A stretch of 64,000 nucleotides of DNA from Oceanicola sp. 22II-s10i (GTDB taxonomy: Bacteria; Pseudomonadota; Alphaproteobacteria; Rhodobacterales; Rhodobacteraceae), in NCBI RefSeq assembly GCF_002210105.1, contig NZ_AQQU01000011.1, forward strand, positions 1 to 64,000, written 5' to 3'. Made by a program: the position numbers and the translations under genes. Of this stretch, positions 40,485-49,207 are shown one piece after another (within the stretch, counting starts at the first letter, position 1; each line of letters begins with the position of its first letter). The notes under the pieces were generated by a model. The model searched no databases, had not been told where the DNA came from, and saw nothing but the letters and a program-made list of their open reading frames with translations.

Positions 40485-41822
40485 ATGCCGCAGGCGGGGC
40501 AACAGCCGCAGGATGCTGAACGCCGCGCCCAACACCGAAACGCAGGCCGCGATCCACAGCGCGGTATGCATCCCGGCCTCGGACCACAGCAGAAAGCTGA
40601 CGGCGACGACGACGGCGCCGATGGCCTGCCCCAGCAGGCGCGACAGGGCCAGGACGCCGCTGGCCGCCCCGCTGCGGTCCAGTGGCGCGCTCTGCATGAT
40701 CGCGACCATGTTCGGCGACTGGAACAGGCCGTAGCCGATGGCGCAGATCACCAGTCGGGCGGCAATTCCCACGATCGAGGCATCGACCGGCATGGTCGCG
40801 ATACCGACGACTCCGACGCTCAGCACCAGCAGTCCGGCAAAGGCCAGCAGGCCGGGCGCGACCCGGTCGGACAGGGGGGCGGCGATCAGGGTCATCAGGG
40901 CCAGAGCGGCTGGCCAAGGCGTGATCAGCAGGCCCGCCTCGATCTGGGTGTAGCCCATTTCGACGCTGAACAGGAACGGCAGCACGACAAAGACCAGCCC
41001 CTGCACCACGAAGGCGCAGATCGACGTGGCCGAGGACAGGGCAAAGACCGGCCTGCGGAACAGATCCATCGCCAGCAGCGGCGCCGGATTGCGGCTGTCG
41101 CGCCGCCACAGCACGATCCCGAACGCCATCGCGCCCGCCCCGGCCAGCGCGACCCAGCGGATGTCGATCCGGCCTATCCCGGACAGCGCGAACAGCAGCA
41201 GCGCGAAGGTGACGGCGCAGAGCACGACCGCGATCCGGTCCACGCGCTTGCCGCTCGGGATTGTCACCGGCAGCGCGCGACGTCCCGCGAGATAGGCCAG
41301 AACGGCGCCCGCGGCTGTCACGCGGAACAGCCACTGCCAGTCGGCGATGGCGATCACGAAAGACGTCATCGGCGGCCCCAGCGACAGCGACAGCCCGACG
41401 ATCATCGCATAGAGCCCGAGCCCGCGCCCCAGCCGGTGCGCGGGGTAGAGTGACCGGATCAGCGCCGGTGTGGACGCGTTAACCGCCGCCGCGCCGAGGC
41501 CGATCATCGCGCGGGATCCGACGACCGCCAGAAAACCGTCCGACAGGCCCGCCCCAGCGGATCCCGCGCCGAACAGGGCCAGACCGATAAGGCACAGGCG
41601 GCGGTGGCCGATGTTGTCGCCGAGGGCGGCCATCGGCAGCAGGGCGGCGATCACGGCAAGGTAGTAGGCGTTGACCACCCAGATCGCATTCGCGGGCGAC
41701 ACCCCGAGCGCGCGTGACAGCTCCGGCAATGCCGTACTGGTCATCGAGATATCGACCGTGACCAGCGAGGCGCCCGCCATGACGACGGCCAGCGCGGGAC
41801 GTGACAGGACCCGGTCGGTCAT
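40473..41822 (-). CDS. MFS transporter (DHA2-like drug/metabolite efflux)
   Basis: 449 residues from the ATG at 41822 (the frame also has an ATG at 41873; neither has a good ribosome site). The start LSRPALAVVMAGASLVTVDISMTSTALPEL is the motif-C-containing first helix seen in DHA2 transporters such as EmrB/QacA (D near the end of TM1). AIWVVNAYYLAVIA and GDNIGHRRL give motif A between TM2 and TM3. About 12-14 hydrophobic segments are visible. It is likely an exporter of an organic acid or toxic intermediate. Its gene is followed, on the same strand upstream, by the BFD-like gene, so the two may be one operon. Confidence 0.82.
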   Translation of the reverse strand: MTDRVLSRPALAVVMAGASLVTVDISMTSTALPELSRALGVSPANAIWVVNAYYLAVIAALLPMAALGDNIGHRRLCLIGLALFGAGSAGAGLSDGFLAVVGSRAMIGLGAAAVNASTPALIRSLYPAHRLGRGLGLYAMIVGLSLSLGPPMTSFVIAIADWQWLFRVTAAGAVLAYLAGRRALPVTIPSGKRVDRIAVVLCAVTFALLLFALSGIGRIDIRWVALAGAGAMAFGIVLWRRDSRNPAPLLAMDLFRRPVFALSSATSICAFVVQGLVFVVLPFLFSVEMGYTQIEAGLLITPWPAALALMTLIAAPLSDRVAPGLLAFAGLLVLSVGVVGIATMPVDASIVGIAARLVICAIGYGLFQSPNMVAIMQSAPLDRSGAASGVLALSRLLGQAIGAVVVAVSFLLWSEAGMHTALWIAACVSVLGAAFSILRLLPRLRHPEG

Positions 41823-41894
41823 CCGCGCATCCGGACTGGGACACGCCGGTCGGGGGTCCGGTGCATCCTGCACCGAAGTGTCCTGTGCATCATC

Positions 41895-43514
41895 TCAGAC
41901 GGTGCCGTCGATCATGACTTCGACCAGACGGGGGCCGGGCGCGTTCACTGCGGCGGCGAGGGCGTCCGACAATTCGTCAGGTGACGAAACCCGTTGCGCC
42001 TCGACCCCGAGCGACCGCGCCAGCGCGGAGAAGTCCACCGGCGGATCGGCAAAGTCCATCCCGATGTAATGGTTGCTGCCGTGGAACGCCTTTTGCCGCT
42101 GCTTGATGATCCGGTAACCGCCGTTGTTGGCGATCACTACTGTCAGGTTCAGCTTCTGATGGGCTGCGGTCCAGAGCGACTGGATCGAATACATCGCGCT
42201 GCCGTCGCCCGAATAGCAGACGACCGGACGGTCGGGGTTCGCGATGCTGGCGCCGACCGCCGCCGGCAGGCCCCAGCCGATCCCGCCGGAGGCCAGCGAG
42301 TGATAGCCGTGGCGGTCGCGCATCGGGTGCAGCGCGGGCAGGTGGCGCGACGAGGTCAGCGCCTCCTCCACGAGGATCGCATCGGGCGGCATCGCTTCGG
42401 CCAGTTTCAGCGCCAGCCAGTCCGCCTCGATCGGGACGCGGGAGGACAGGCGCTCCAGATCGCCGGTCAGCGCCTCGCGACGTGCCTGCCAGTTGTCGGG
42501 CAGGGCCCCGGACCGCGAACGGTCCCGAAGCCGGGGCGTCAGCACCTCCAGCGTTTCGCGCACGTCGGCCCTGAGGCCGAGCGTGACTGGAAAGTTCTTG
42601 GCCATGTCCCAGTCCAGCTGCCCGATCTGCAGCACCCGTGCGTCGGGACCGATCGGATCGTCGGGGCTGTAGACAGACATCCGCAGCGGATCCGCGCCGA
42701 GCACGATCAGCAGGTCGTGGTTGTCCAGAATGGTGCGGGTCTGGCCCTGGTTGCGGGGCAGGGTGCCCATGAAGTTCGGATGCTCAGACAGGAAATGCGC
42801 GCCATACCCCACCGTCTGTTGCCAAGCGGGGCACCCGATCCGGCTGGCCAGCGCGGCGGCGGCGTCGAGCGCATCGCTTTTCACGATTTCGTCCCCGGCG
42901 ATGATCACCGGGCGCTCGGCGCCGTTGATCAGGGCTGCGGTCTCGTCGAGCGCGGCATCCGACGGACGGCTGCGCGTGTCGATCCGGCTAGAGCGCATCA
43001 GGTCGATGTCCGCCTCGGCGTTAAGGATGTCGCCCGGCAGGGACAGGAAGACCGGCCCGGTCGGCGGGGTCATCGCGACCTTGGCGGCCCGCCGGACGAT
43101 GCGCGGCAGGTCCTCCAGCCGTGTCACCTCGACCGACCATTTCACCAGCGGTTCGGCCATGCGCACCAGCGGGCCCGACAGCATCGGCTCCATCAGCCCA
43201 TGGCCCTGTTCCTGCTGTCCGGCGGTCAGCAGCATCGGCGTGCCGGTGAACTGCGCGTTGTAGAGCGATCCCATGGCGTTGCCGAGGCCCGGCGCCACGT
43301 GGACGTTGCAGGCCACGAGCTTGCCCGAAGCGCGGGAATAACCGTCGGCCATCGCCACGACGAGGCTTTCCTGCATCGCCATCACGAACCGGATGTCGGG
43401 AAAGTCCCGCAGCGCGTGCATGATCGGCAGCTCGGTGGTGCCGGGATTGCCGAACAGATGGGTGATTCCCTCGTCCCTGAGCAGGGCAAGAAAGGCAGAG
43501 CGTCCCGTTGTCAT
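41895..43514 (-). CDS. Thiamine-diphosphate-dependent enzyme, benzoylformate decarboxylase-like
   Basis: 539 residues from the ATG at 43514, with GAGGGGGGATCACAC upstream; the longer frame to 43808 has no site. All three ThDP domains are present: the PYR domain with HLFGNPGTTELPIM and the catalytic Glu in AMQESLVVAMADGYSRA, a central domain with GAERPVIIAGDEIV, and the PP domain with SGDGSAMYSIQSLWTAA ending at NN (GDG...NN motif). Sequence style is nearest to benzoylformate decarboxylase. An inverted repeat GGACG-CGAT-CGTCC (43542-43555) lies just upstream and may be an operator. It is the second 2-oxo acid decarboxylase within 4 kb. Confidence 0.85.
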   Translation of the reverse strand: MTTGRSAFLALLRDEGITHLFGNPGTTELPIMHALRDFPDIRFVMAMQESLVVAMADGYSRASGKLVACNVHVAPGLGNAMGSLYNAQFTGTPMLLTAGQQEQGHGLMEPMLSGPLVRMAEPLVKWSVEVTRLEDLPRIVRRAAKVAMTPPTGPVFLSLPGDILNAEADIDLMRSSRIDTRSRPSDAALDETAALINGAERPVIIAGDEIVKSDALDAAAALASRIGCPAWQQTVGYGAHFLSEHPNFMGTLPRNQGQTRTILDNHDLLIVLGADPLRMSVYSPDDPIGPDARVLQIGQLDWDMAKNFPVTLGLRADVRETLEVLTPRLRDRSRSGALPDNWQARREALTGDLERLSSRVPIEADWLALKLAEAMPPDAILVEEALTSSRHLPALHPMRDRHGYHSLASGGIGWGLPAAVGASIANPDRPVVCYSGDGSAMYSIQSLWTAAHQKLNLTVVIANNGGYRIIKQRQKAFHGSNHYIGMDFADPPVDFSALARSLGVEAQRVSSPDELSDALAAAVNAPGPRLVEVMIDGTV

Positions 43515-43704
43515 GGCGTGTGATCCCCCCTCGGATTGATTGGACGCGATCGTCCGCCGGACTGACGCGGGTTTCAAGTGCACGGGCGGACCACACAGAA
43601 TGCTGGGGTCGGTAGCGGCTTTGTCCGGCGCGTGACCCTGAATTTGGCTGTGCGCGGCCTTCGGATCTCGCATTCCCCTGACATCCCGGATATTGCTCCG
43701 CGCC

Positions 43705-44265
43705 ATGACCACCCGAGATATCGTCTTCATCGCCCTCTTCGCCGCAATCATGGCAGCGCTCGCTGTCTTTCCGCCCGTCATGCTGCCCTTGCTCGGTGTG
43801 CCGATCACCGCCCAGTCGATGGGCCCGATGCTGGCCGGGGGCGTTCTGGGCGCCCGGCGCGGGGGGCTGGCGATGGTCCTGTTCCTCGCCCTCGTGGCGA
43901 TCGGGCTACCGCTGCTCTCCGGTGGCCGTGGCGGCTTTGGCGTCTTCTTCGGCCCGACGGCCGGCTACCTGATCGGCTGGATCGTGGCGGCCGTGGCGAT
44001 CGGCTGGATGACCGAACGGGTCTGGCACCGTCTGAACTACCTGACGGCCTGCGCGATCTGCGTGGCCGGGGGGATCGGCCTTCTCTATGCCGTCGGTGTG
44101 CCGTGGAGCGCTGCGGTCGCGAACGTTCCGCTGAGCGCCGCGCTGATCGGTTCCGCGCCGTTCCTGCCGGGCGACGTGGTCAAGGCGCTGATCGCGGCGG
44201 CGGTCATCGTGACCGTGCGCCGGTCCTATCCGCTTATCCCGAGATCCGCGGCCACCTCGCGCTGA
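43705..44265 (+). CDS. bioY: Biotin ECF transporter substrate-binding component BioY
   Basis: 186 residues from the ATG at 43705. Six hydrophobic segments and the BioY signatures VPITAQSMGPMLAGGVLG, GLPLLSGGRGGFGVFFGPTAGYLIG and APFLPGDVVKALIAAAV, where the conserved Asp/Lys pair binds biotin. It is the S component of an energy-coupling-factor importer. Its gene is the first of bioYMN; no BioR-type palindrome was recognised upstream. Inner membrane. Confidence 0.93.
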   Translation: MTTRDIVFIALFAAIMAALAVFPPVMLPLLGVPITAQSMGPMLAGGVLGARRGGLAMVLFLALVAIGLPLLSGGRGGFGVFFGPTAGYLIGWIVAAVAIGWMTERVWHRLNYLTACAICVAGGIGLLYAVGVPWSAAVANVPLSAALIGSAPFLPGDVVKALIAAAVIVTVRRSYPLIPRSAATSR

Positions 44266-44281
44266 CCGGGCCGGATCCGTC

Positions 44282-44956
44282 ATGTCCACGCTGTCGCTGC
44301 GCAATGTCGAGGTGGAGAAGGACGGGATCCGGATACTGTCGGGCCTCACCCTCGACCTGAGCGAACGTCGGATCGGCATTGTCGGGCGCAACGGGTCGGG
44401 CAAGAGCACCTTCGCGCGCCTGCTGAACGGGCTGGAACGCCCGAGCGCGGGGCAGGTCCTGCTGGACGGTGACCCAGAGCCGCGCGGACTGCGGCGCCAT
44501 GTCGGGTTCGTGTTCCAGAACCCGGACAACCAGATCGTCTATCCGAACGTCGGCGAGGATCTCGAATTCGGGCTGAAGAACCTGAGACTGCCCCCCGAGG
44601 AACGCCGCGACCGCATCGCCACCCTGCTCGACACTTTGCAGCTGAGCCATCTGCGCGACCGCCTGACCCACACCCTGAGCGGCGGCGAGAAGCAGCTGAT
44701 TGCCCTCGCCGGCGTGCTGGTCATGCGGCCGGACTGGATCGTGCTGGATGAGCCGACGACCCTGCTGGACCTGTGGAACACGCGCCGTTTCATGCGCGTC
44801 CTCGACGGGCTGGAGCAGAGGATCGTGATGGTGTCGCATCACCTCGACCTGATGCAGGGGCTTGACCGGGTGCTTCACATTGCGGACGGGACGGTCGCGG
44901 ACGACGGCCCGCCCGCCGGGGTGATCGCAGGCTACGTGGCGCGCTCGGAATGCTGA
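44282..44956 (+). CDS. bioM: Biotin ECF transporter ATPase BioM
   Basis: 224-residue ABC ATPase: Walker A GRNGSGKST (about residue 36), Q-loop FVFQNPDNQIVYPNV typical of ECF/Cbi-type ATPases, signature LSGGEKQLIALAG, Walker B WIVLDEPTTLLDL and the switch His in VSHHLDL. The spacing to bioY is 16 nt, and bioN overlaps its end by 7 nt. Confidence 0.93.
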   Translation: MSTLSLRNVEVEKDGIRILSGLTLDLSERRIGIVGRNGSGKSTFARLLNGLERPSAGQVLLDGDPEPRGLRRHVGFVFQNPDNQIVYPNVGEDLEFGLKNLRLPPEERRDRIATLLDTLQLSHLRDRLTHTLSGGEKQLIALAGVLVMRPDWIVLDEPTTLLDLWNTRRFMRVLDGLEQRIVMVSHHLDLMQGLDRVLHIADGTVADDGPPAGVIAGYVARSEC

Positions 44957-45543
44957 GCGACCTGCATGTGCCGGGCAACAGCCCGGTTCACCGCGCGCGG
45001 CCGGGGGTGAAACTGGCGCTTCTGGCGGTCTTCTGCACGGCGGTGTTCATTCTGGACGATCCGCTGGTGACGGCGATGTCCGGGGCGCTCGTCGCCCTGG
45101 GCTATGCCGCGGCGGGACTGCGTCCGCGCCATGCCTGGACGTCGCTGCGCCCGGCGCTCTGGCCGCTGGTCATCGTGTTCCTGGCGCAACTGGTCCTGGC
45201 GGATGCGGGCACCGCAATGTTCGTCACAGGCCGGTTCGCGGTGCTGATCCTCGCGGCCTCGCTCCTGACACTCACCACGCGTGCGGTCGACCTGACGGAC
45301 TCACTTCGCGTCGGCCTCGAACGCCTGTCCCCGCGCATCCCGGCGGACCGGATCGCGCTGGCGGTCTCGCTCTGCCTGCGCTTCATTCCTCTGGTGCGCA
45401 CCGTGCTGGAGGACATTCGCAGGGCGCAGTGGTCGAGGGGTCTGGAACGGCGGCCATTGGCCCTGCTGGTGCCGCTGATCGTGCGGACTTTGCGGACCGC
45501 CGACGAGATGGCCGAGGCGATCGAGGCCCGTTCGGTCGAGTGA
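44950..45543 (+). CDS. bioN: Biotin ECF transporter transmembrane component BioN
   Basis: 197 residues; T component (CbiQ-like) with four to five membrane segments and the two coupling motifs of the family seen as the basic RRAQWSRGLERRP region near residue 160. The N-terminus has HRARPGVKLALLAVF. It overlaps the bioM gene by 7 nt. With BioM and BioY it forms the high-affinity biotin importer of the inner membrane. Confidence 0.9.
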   Translation: MLSDLHVPGNSPVHRARPGVKLALLAVFCTAVFILDDPLVTAMSGALVALGYAAAGLRPRHAWTSLRPALWPLVIVFLAQLVLADAGTAMFVTGRFAVLILAASLLTLTTRAVDLTDSLRVGLERLSPRIPADRIALAVSLCLRFIPLVRTVLEDIRRAQWSRGLERRPLALLVPLIVRTLRTADEMAEAIEARSVE

Positions 45544-45572
45544 ACCGACCCGCTAGGCCCACCTGACTCACC

Positions 45573-46355
45573 TCAGAGCGTTATGCCGCCATCCACGACC
45601 ATTTCGAGCCCGGTGACATACCGCGACTCCTCCGACGCGAGGAACAGGGCGGCCATCGCGATGTCCTGCGGCGTGCCCTGGTGGCCCATCGGGCAGCGGG
45701 CATCACGCGCCTTTTTCGCCTCGATCCGTTCGGCCTCGGTCTTCACCAGGGCGGCGGCGTGGGGGCTGTCGATGAGGCCCGGCAGGATCACGTTGCACCG
45801 GACCTTGTGCGGGGCATACTGGCGCGCGACGACGCGGGTCATCCGGTTCAGCGCGGCCTTGGAGACGTTGTAGGACAGGAACTGCATCGGGCTCCACCGC
45901 AGGCTGGCGATGGACGAGACGTTGATGATCGACCCGCCGCCCTGCGCGATCATGTGCGGCACGGCGGCGCGGGCGGCGGCCATGGCGCCCTTGAGGTTGA
46001 TGTCGAACACCCGGTCCCACGACTCGTCGGTCACGTCGATCAGTTCGCCGAACGCCTCGATTCCGACGTTGTAGTGCAGGATGTCGATCCGGCCGTATCG
46101 CTCCATGCAGGCCGCGACGGCGGCGTCGATCTGCGCGGTGTCCGCGACATCGGCGCGGAAGGTGCTGGCGGTGCCGCCGACCGCCTCGATCTGGGCGACG
46201 GTTCGCGCGGCGGCAGGCTCCGAGATGTCGACGCACATCACCGTCGCGCCTTCGGTCGCGAACAGAAGCGCGGTCGCGGATCCGTTGCTGGGGGCCTCGC
46301 CGATCGACCCGGCGCCGATCACCAGCGCCACCTTGTCCTGTATCCGTCCGGTCAT
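45573..46355 (-). CDS. SDR-family oxidoreductase
   Basis: 260 residues. The Rossmann motif is extended: GAGSIGEAPSNGSATA (residues 15-30) has a longer loop than the normal TGxxxGIG. The motif NVGIEAFG replaces NAG, and the active site has NVSSIASL and YNVSKAAL (Tyr, Lys). GLEMVVDGG marks the C-terminus. It follows the LacI gene by 25 nt and the CMD-like gene upstream, so the three probably form one minus-strand operon (CMD, LacI, SDR). It oxidises or reduces a hydroxyl/keto group; substrate unknown. Confidence 0.85.
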   Translation of the reverse strand: MTGRIQDKVALVIGAGSIGEAPSNGSATALLFATEGATVMCVDISEPAAARTVAQIEAVGGTASTFRADVADTAQIDAAVAACMERYGRIDILHYNVGIEAFGELIDVTDESWDRVFDINLKGAMAAARAAVPHMIAQGGGSIINVSSIASLRWSPMQFLSYNVSKAALNRMTRVVARQYAPHKVRCNVILPGLIDSPHAAALVKTEAERIEAKKARDARCPMGHQGTPQDIAMAALFLASEESRYVTGLEMVVDGGITL

Positions 46356-46380
46356 CGGGTCTCCTCCCCCAGTCGTTCTA

Positions 46381-47415
46381 TCAGTCGCCGATCAGGCGGC
46401 CCGGTCGTGCGCAGGACCCCCGGTCGATCAGCTTGGTCGGGATCATGATCCGCCTCGGCTCGCTCCCGGTTTCGGGAGCGAGCCGGCGCAGCATCAGTTC
46501 CGCCAGGTTCTCGCCGACCGAGTTCAGATCCCATGTCACGGTCGAGATCGCGGGCACGTAGAGGCGGGCTAGGTCGGTGTCGCCGACGGTCAGCACGCTG
46601 ACATCCTCGGGCACCCGCCAGCCGTTGTCGCGCAACCCTTCGAGCGTGCCCGCCAGCATCCGCGTGCCGAGGCTGATGAACGCGGTCGGGGCAGGGCGGA
46701 TCGACATCAGCGAATAGGCCTCGCTCTTGACGAACTCCATCGACGACTGGTGGGCGCGGATCAGGTCCTCGCGGAACGGCAGCCCGCGCTCTTCCAGCGC
46801 CTGCCGGTAGCCAGCGATGCGTTCGCGGCCGGGCGACAGCTTGATGCTGGACGACAGCAGAGCGATCCGTTCGTGCCCGAGGTTGAGCAGGTGGCGGGTG
46901 GCGTCGTAGGCGGCCTTGCGATGCGCCACGTGCAGACCGCTGAGGCCCTCGTCGAAGTCGCGGTCGTAGCAGATGACGGGCATGTCCGCGGCTTCGAGGT
47001 CGCCGATCATGCCGGTGTTCTCGGCCTCGCAGGGGCCGAGGATCAGGCCATCGACGCGCCGGCGCCGGAACAGGTCGATCAGCTGCTGCTCGCGGGTGAG
47101 GTCGTTGTCGGTGTTCCCGACCAGAAGGGCATAGCCCGACTCCTGCAACCGTCGCTCCGCCGCCCGGATGACCCCGGCGAAGAACGGGTTCGACAGGTCG
47201 GTCACCAGCATCCCGACGACCATCGTGGATTTCAGCCGCAGGCTCTGGGCGATGGCGTCTGGCTGATAGCCGAGCCGCTGCGCCGCGGACGTAACGCGCG
47301 CCACCGTCGTCTCGCTGACCCGTCCGCGGCGGTTCAGCGCCCGTGACGCGGTGCCGATCGAAACCCCCGCCGCCGCCGCGACATCCTTGATCGTCTTCCG
47401 CCCGCCCTTGGACAT
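46381..47415 (-). CDS. LacI-family transcriptional regulator
   Basis: 344 residues. HTH: TIKDVAAAAGVSIGTASRALNRRGRVSE (residues 8-35), with TA rather than TV before the recognition helix end. Hinge-like AIAQSLRLKSTMVVGML, then an effector domain with TDLSNPFFAGVI and GYQPDAI. It is the middle gene of CMD-LacI-SDR and most likely binds the two operator sequences at 48055 and 48211, controlling its own operon and the divergent LysR-SDR-VOC-aco operon. Confidence 0.89.
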   Translation of the reverse strand: MSKGGRKTIKDVAAAAGVSIGTASRALNRRGRVSETTVARVTSAAQRLGYQPDAIAQSLRLKSTMVVGMLVTDLSNPFFAGVIRAAERRLQESGYALLVGNTDNDLTREQQLIDLFRRRRVDGLILGPCEAENTGMIGDLEAADMPVICYDRDFDEGLSGLHVAHRKAAYDATRHLLNLGHERIALLSSSIKLSPGRERIAGYRQALEERGLPFREDLIRAHQSSMEFVKSEAYSLMSIRPAPTAFISLGTRMLAGTLEGLRDNGWRVPEDVSVLTVGDTDLARLYVPAISTVTWDLNSVGENLAELMLRRLAPETGSEPRRIMIPTKLIDRGSCARPGRLIGD

Positions 47416-47421
47416 GTGACC

Positions 47422-48027
47422 CTACTTTCTGCGATACCCTTCCGGAAAACGCGCCTGCCCGTCTTCGAGCGGCACCGCAGTCGTTTTAGTGAAATACGAG
47501 GCGAGGTGGTATACGCCTGACGCAAATACCAGTTCGATCACCTGCTCGACGGGCCAGGTCCGGGTCAGCAGCGCCCAGGTTTCGTCGGTGACGTTGGTGT
47601 TGGCATAGAGCTCGTCCGCCATCCGGATCGCCAGCCGGTCCTCGTCGCTCCAGCGCGGGTCGGTGAGGGACTCCCAGCTTTCGGCAAGGGTCAGGTCGTT
47701 GATCGCCGCCTCGTCCAGCCCGCATTGTTCACCGAAGATCGAGACGTGCATCCCCCACGGGTATTCCGCGCCGGTCAGCGCAGTGGTGCGCATGATCGCG
47801 ATCTCCTTGGGGCGGATCGGAACATCGGCCTCGAACAGCACGATCTGGGCGAGGTTCTGGAACCGGGACCCGAGCTTGGGGTGATGCGCCATCGACCGGC
47901 GCAGGTTCTGCGGTGACAGGCCGGTGAAGGCGGTGTTGCCGATGTATTTCTGGGTCAGCTCGTCATAGGGCGGGCGGCGCAGGGGCAGCCTGTCGGAATG
48001 CGGGAACTCTTCGGTCTCGGCTGTCAT
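47422..48027 (-). CDS. Carboxymuconolactone decarboxylase (CMD) family protein
   Basis: 201 residues from the ATG at 48027, with GGAGGAAACCAG upstream. AhpD-like CMD fold: LRRSMAHHPKLGSRFQNLAQIVL, IRPKEIAIMRTTAL, EYPWGMHVSIFGEQCGL and YHLASYFTKT. A single Cys (EQCGL) rather than CxxC makes an AhpD disulfide reductase unlikely; the EYxWGxHV motif occurs in the branch of CMD proteins found in aromatic and alicyclic catabolic clusters. It is the first gene of the operon, 6 nt before LacI. The precise reaction is unknown. Confidence 0.83.
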   Translation of the reverse strand: MTAETEEFPHSDRLPLRRPPYDELTQKYIGNTAFTGLSPQNLRRSMAHHPKLGSRFQNLAQIVLFEADVPIRPKEIAIMRTTALTGAEYPWGMHVSIFGEQCGLDEAAINDLTLAESWESLTDPRWSDEDRLAIRMADELYANTNVTDETWALLTRTWPVEQVIELVFASGVYHLASYFTKTTAVPLEDGQARFPEGYRRK

Positions 48028-48054
48028 CTGGTTTCCTCCACATTCTGCGACAAA

Positions 48055-48070
48055 GGTAAAACGTTTGCGC
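48055..48070. promoter_or_regulatory. LacI-type operator upstream of the CMD-like gene
   Basis: GGTAAAACGTTTGCGC, with the central ACGT of LacI-family operators, 28-43 nt upstream of the CMD-like start on the minus strand. The same element recurs inverted at 48211. Confidence 0.65.
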
Positions 48071-48210
48071 TTTTCTGTATTTCGGATGAGGCGCTGTCAA
48101 GTCTGCTGGCGGGACTTAGTTTGGTGGACTTTGCCTTATATGCAGTTTTGGACGAGCAAACTTGGCAAAGCCGCGATCGGGTTGACCGGTGCCTCGCGTG
48201 GTCATACGAT

Positions 48211-48226
48211 GCGCAAACGTTTTTAC
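48211..48226. promoter_or_regulatory. LacI-type operator upstream of the LysR gene
   Basis: GCGCAAACGTTTTTAC, whose reverse complement agrees with the 48055 site at 13 of 16 positions. It lies 47 nt before the LysR start. The two sites in one 245-nt divergent promoter region fit repression of both directions, possibly by DNA looping. Confidence 0.65.
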
Positions 48227-48272
48227 ATTCACTGCGCGGATTCGCCATCCGCACGGGGCAGATGCCGGACCA

Positions 48273-49181
48273 ATGAGACGACCCGACCTGAATATCCTCG
48301 TCATTCTCTGCGCCGTCTACCGCGAAGGCAGTGTCACGCGGGCGGCCGAGCGGCTGAACCTGACGCAGTCCGCCATCAGCCACGGCCTCGGCCGGCTGCG
48401 CCTGCTCTTCGACGATCCGCTGTTCGTCCGGAAAGGCAACCGTCTGATCTCCACCCCGCTGGCCCGCAGCCTGGCCGAAGATGCGGCGGAGGGGCTGGAG
48501 CGGCTGGAGGCCCTGTTCGACCGGCAGAGCAGTTTCGATCCGGCGGCCAACATCCGCACCTTCAGCCTTGGCGTGCGGGACGTGCTGGAGGCATCGCTTG
48601 TGCCGCCACTGATCGACATGATGGTCGAAGAGGCTCCGCAATCGACACTCGTTTCGCTGCATGTCAGGCGGTCTGCGCTGGCCACCCGGCTGGCCTCGGG
48701 CGCCGTAGACGCTGCGGTGGATGTCTGCCTCGAACAGCCCGAGGAGGTGATGAGCGAACGGATCTCGGACGAGGAATTCTGCGTCGTGGCCCGGCGGGGC
48801 CATCCGCTGGCGTGCGATGCGCTGAACCTGGATGCCTATCTCGACTGCCAGCATGTCCTCGTCAGCGGACGGCAGGAGGGCGACGCCTACGAGGACGCCA
48901 AGCTGCGCAGCCTCGGGCATCGGCGCCAGATCCGGCTGCGGTGCCAGCATTACCTCGCGGCGTATCGCGCCGTGCGCGGCTCGGACCTGATCGCGACGAT
49001 GCCCCGGCGGCTGGCCGTCATGTTCCACGACTCCGAAGAGGTCGAGCTGCTGCCGGTCCCGTTCGAGATCGGGCACATGGACTTTCACCTTTACTGGCAC
49101 GCGTCGCGCGACGCGGAGCCCGGCAACCGCTGGTTCCGCCAGATGGTCCGGCGGGCCGTCCGCTGGCGCGAGGCGGCCTGA
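48273..49181 (+). CDS. LysR-family transcriptional regulator (NodD/PcpR-like)
   Basis: 302 residues from the ATG at 48273. HTH: RPDLNILVILCAVYREGSVTRAAERLNLTQSAISHGLGRLR, then the long LFDDPLFVRKGNRLISTP that marks the NodD/LinR/SyrM branch. The effector domain follows. It is the first gene of a plus-strand group with SDR, VOC and aco-like genes and lies downstream of one of the LacI operators, so control of this island seems to be two-tiered. Confidence 0.87.
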   Translation: MRRPDLNILVILCAVYREGSVTRAAERLNLTQSAISHGLGRLRLLFDDPLFVRKGNRLISTPLARSLAEDAAEGLERLEALFDRQSSFDPAANIRTFSLGVRDVLEASLVPPLIDMMVEEAPQSTLVSLHVRRSALATRLASGAVDAAVDVCLEQPEEVMSERISDEEFCVVARRGHPLACDALNLDAYLDCQHVLVSGRQEGDAYEDAKLRSLGHRRQIRLRCQHYLAAYRAVRGSDLIATMPRRLAVMFHDSEEVELLPVPFEIGHMDFHLYWHASRDAEPGNRWFRQMVRRAVRWREAA

Positions 49182-49207
49182 CACGACAACCCCGAGGGAG
49201 GACAGAA

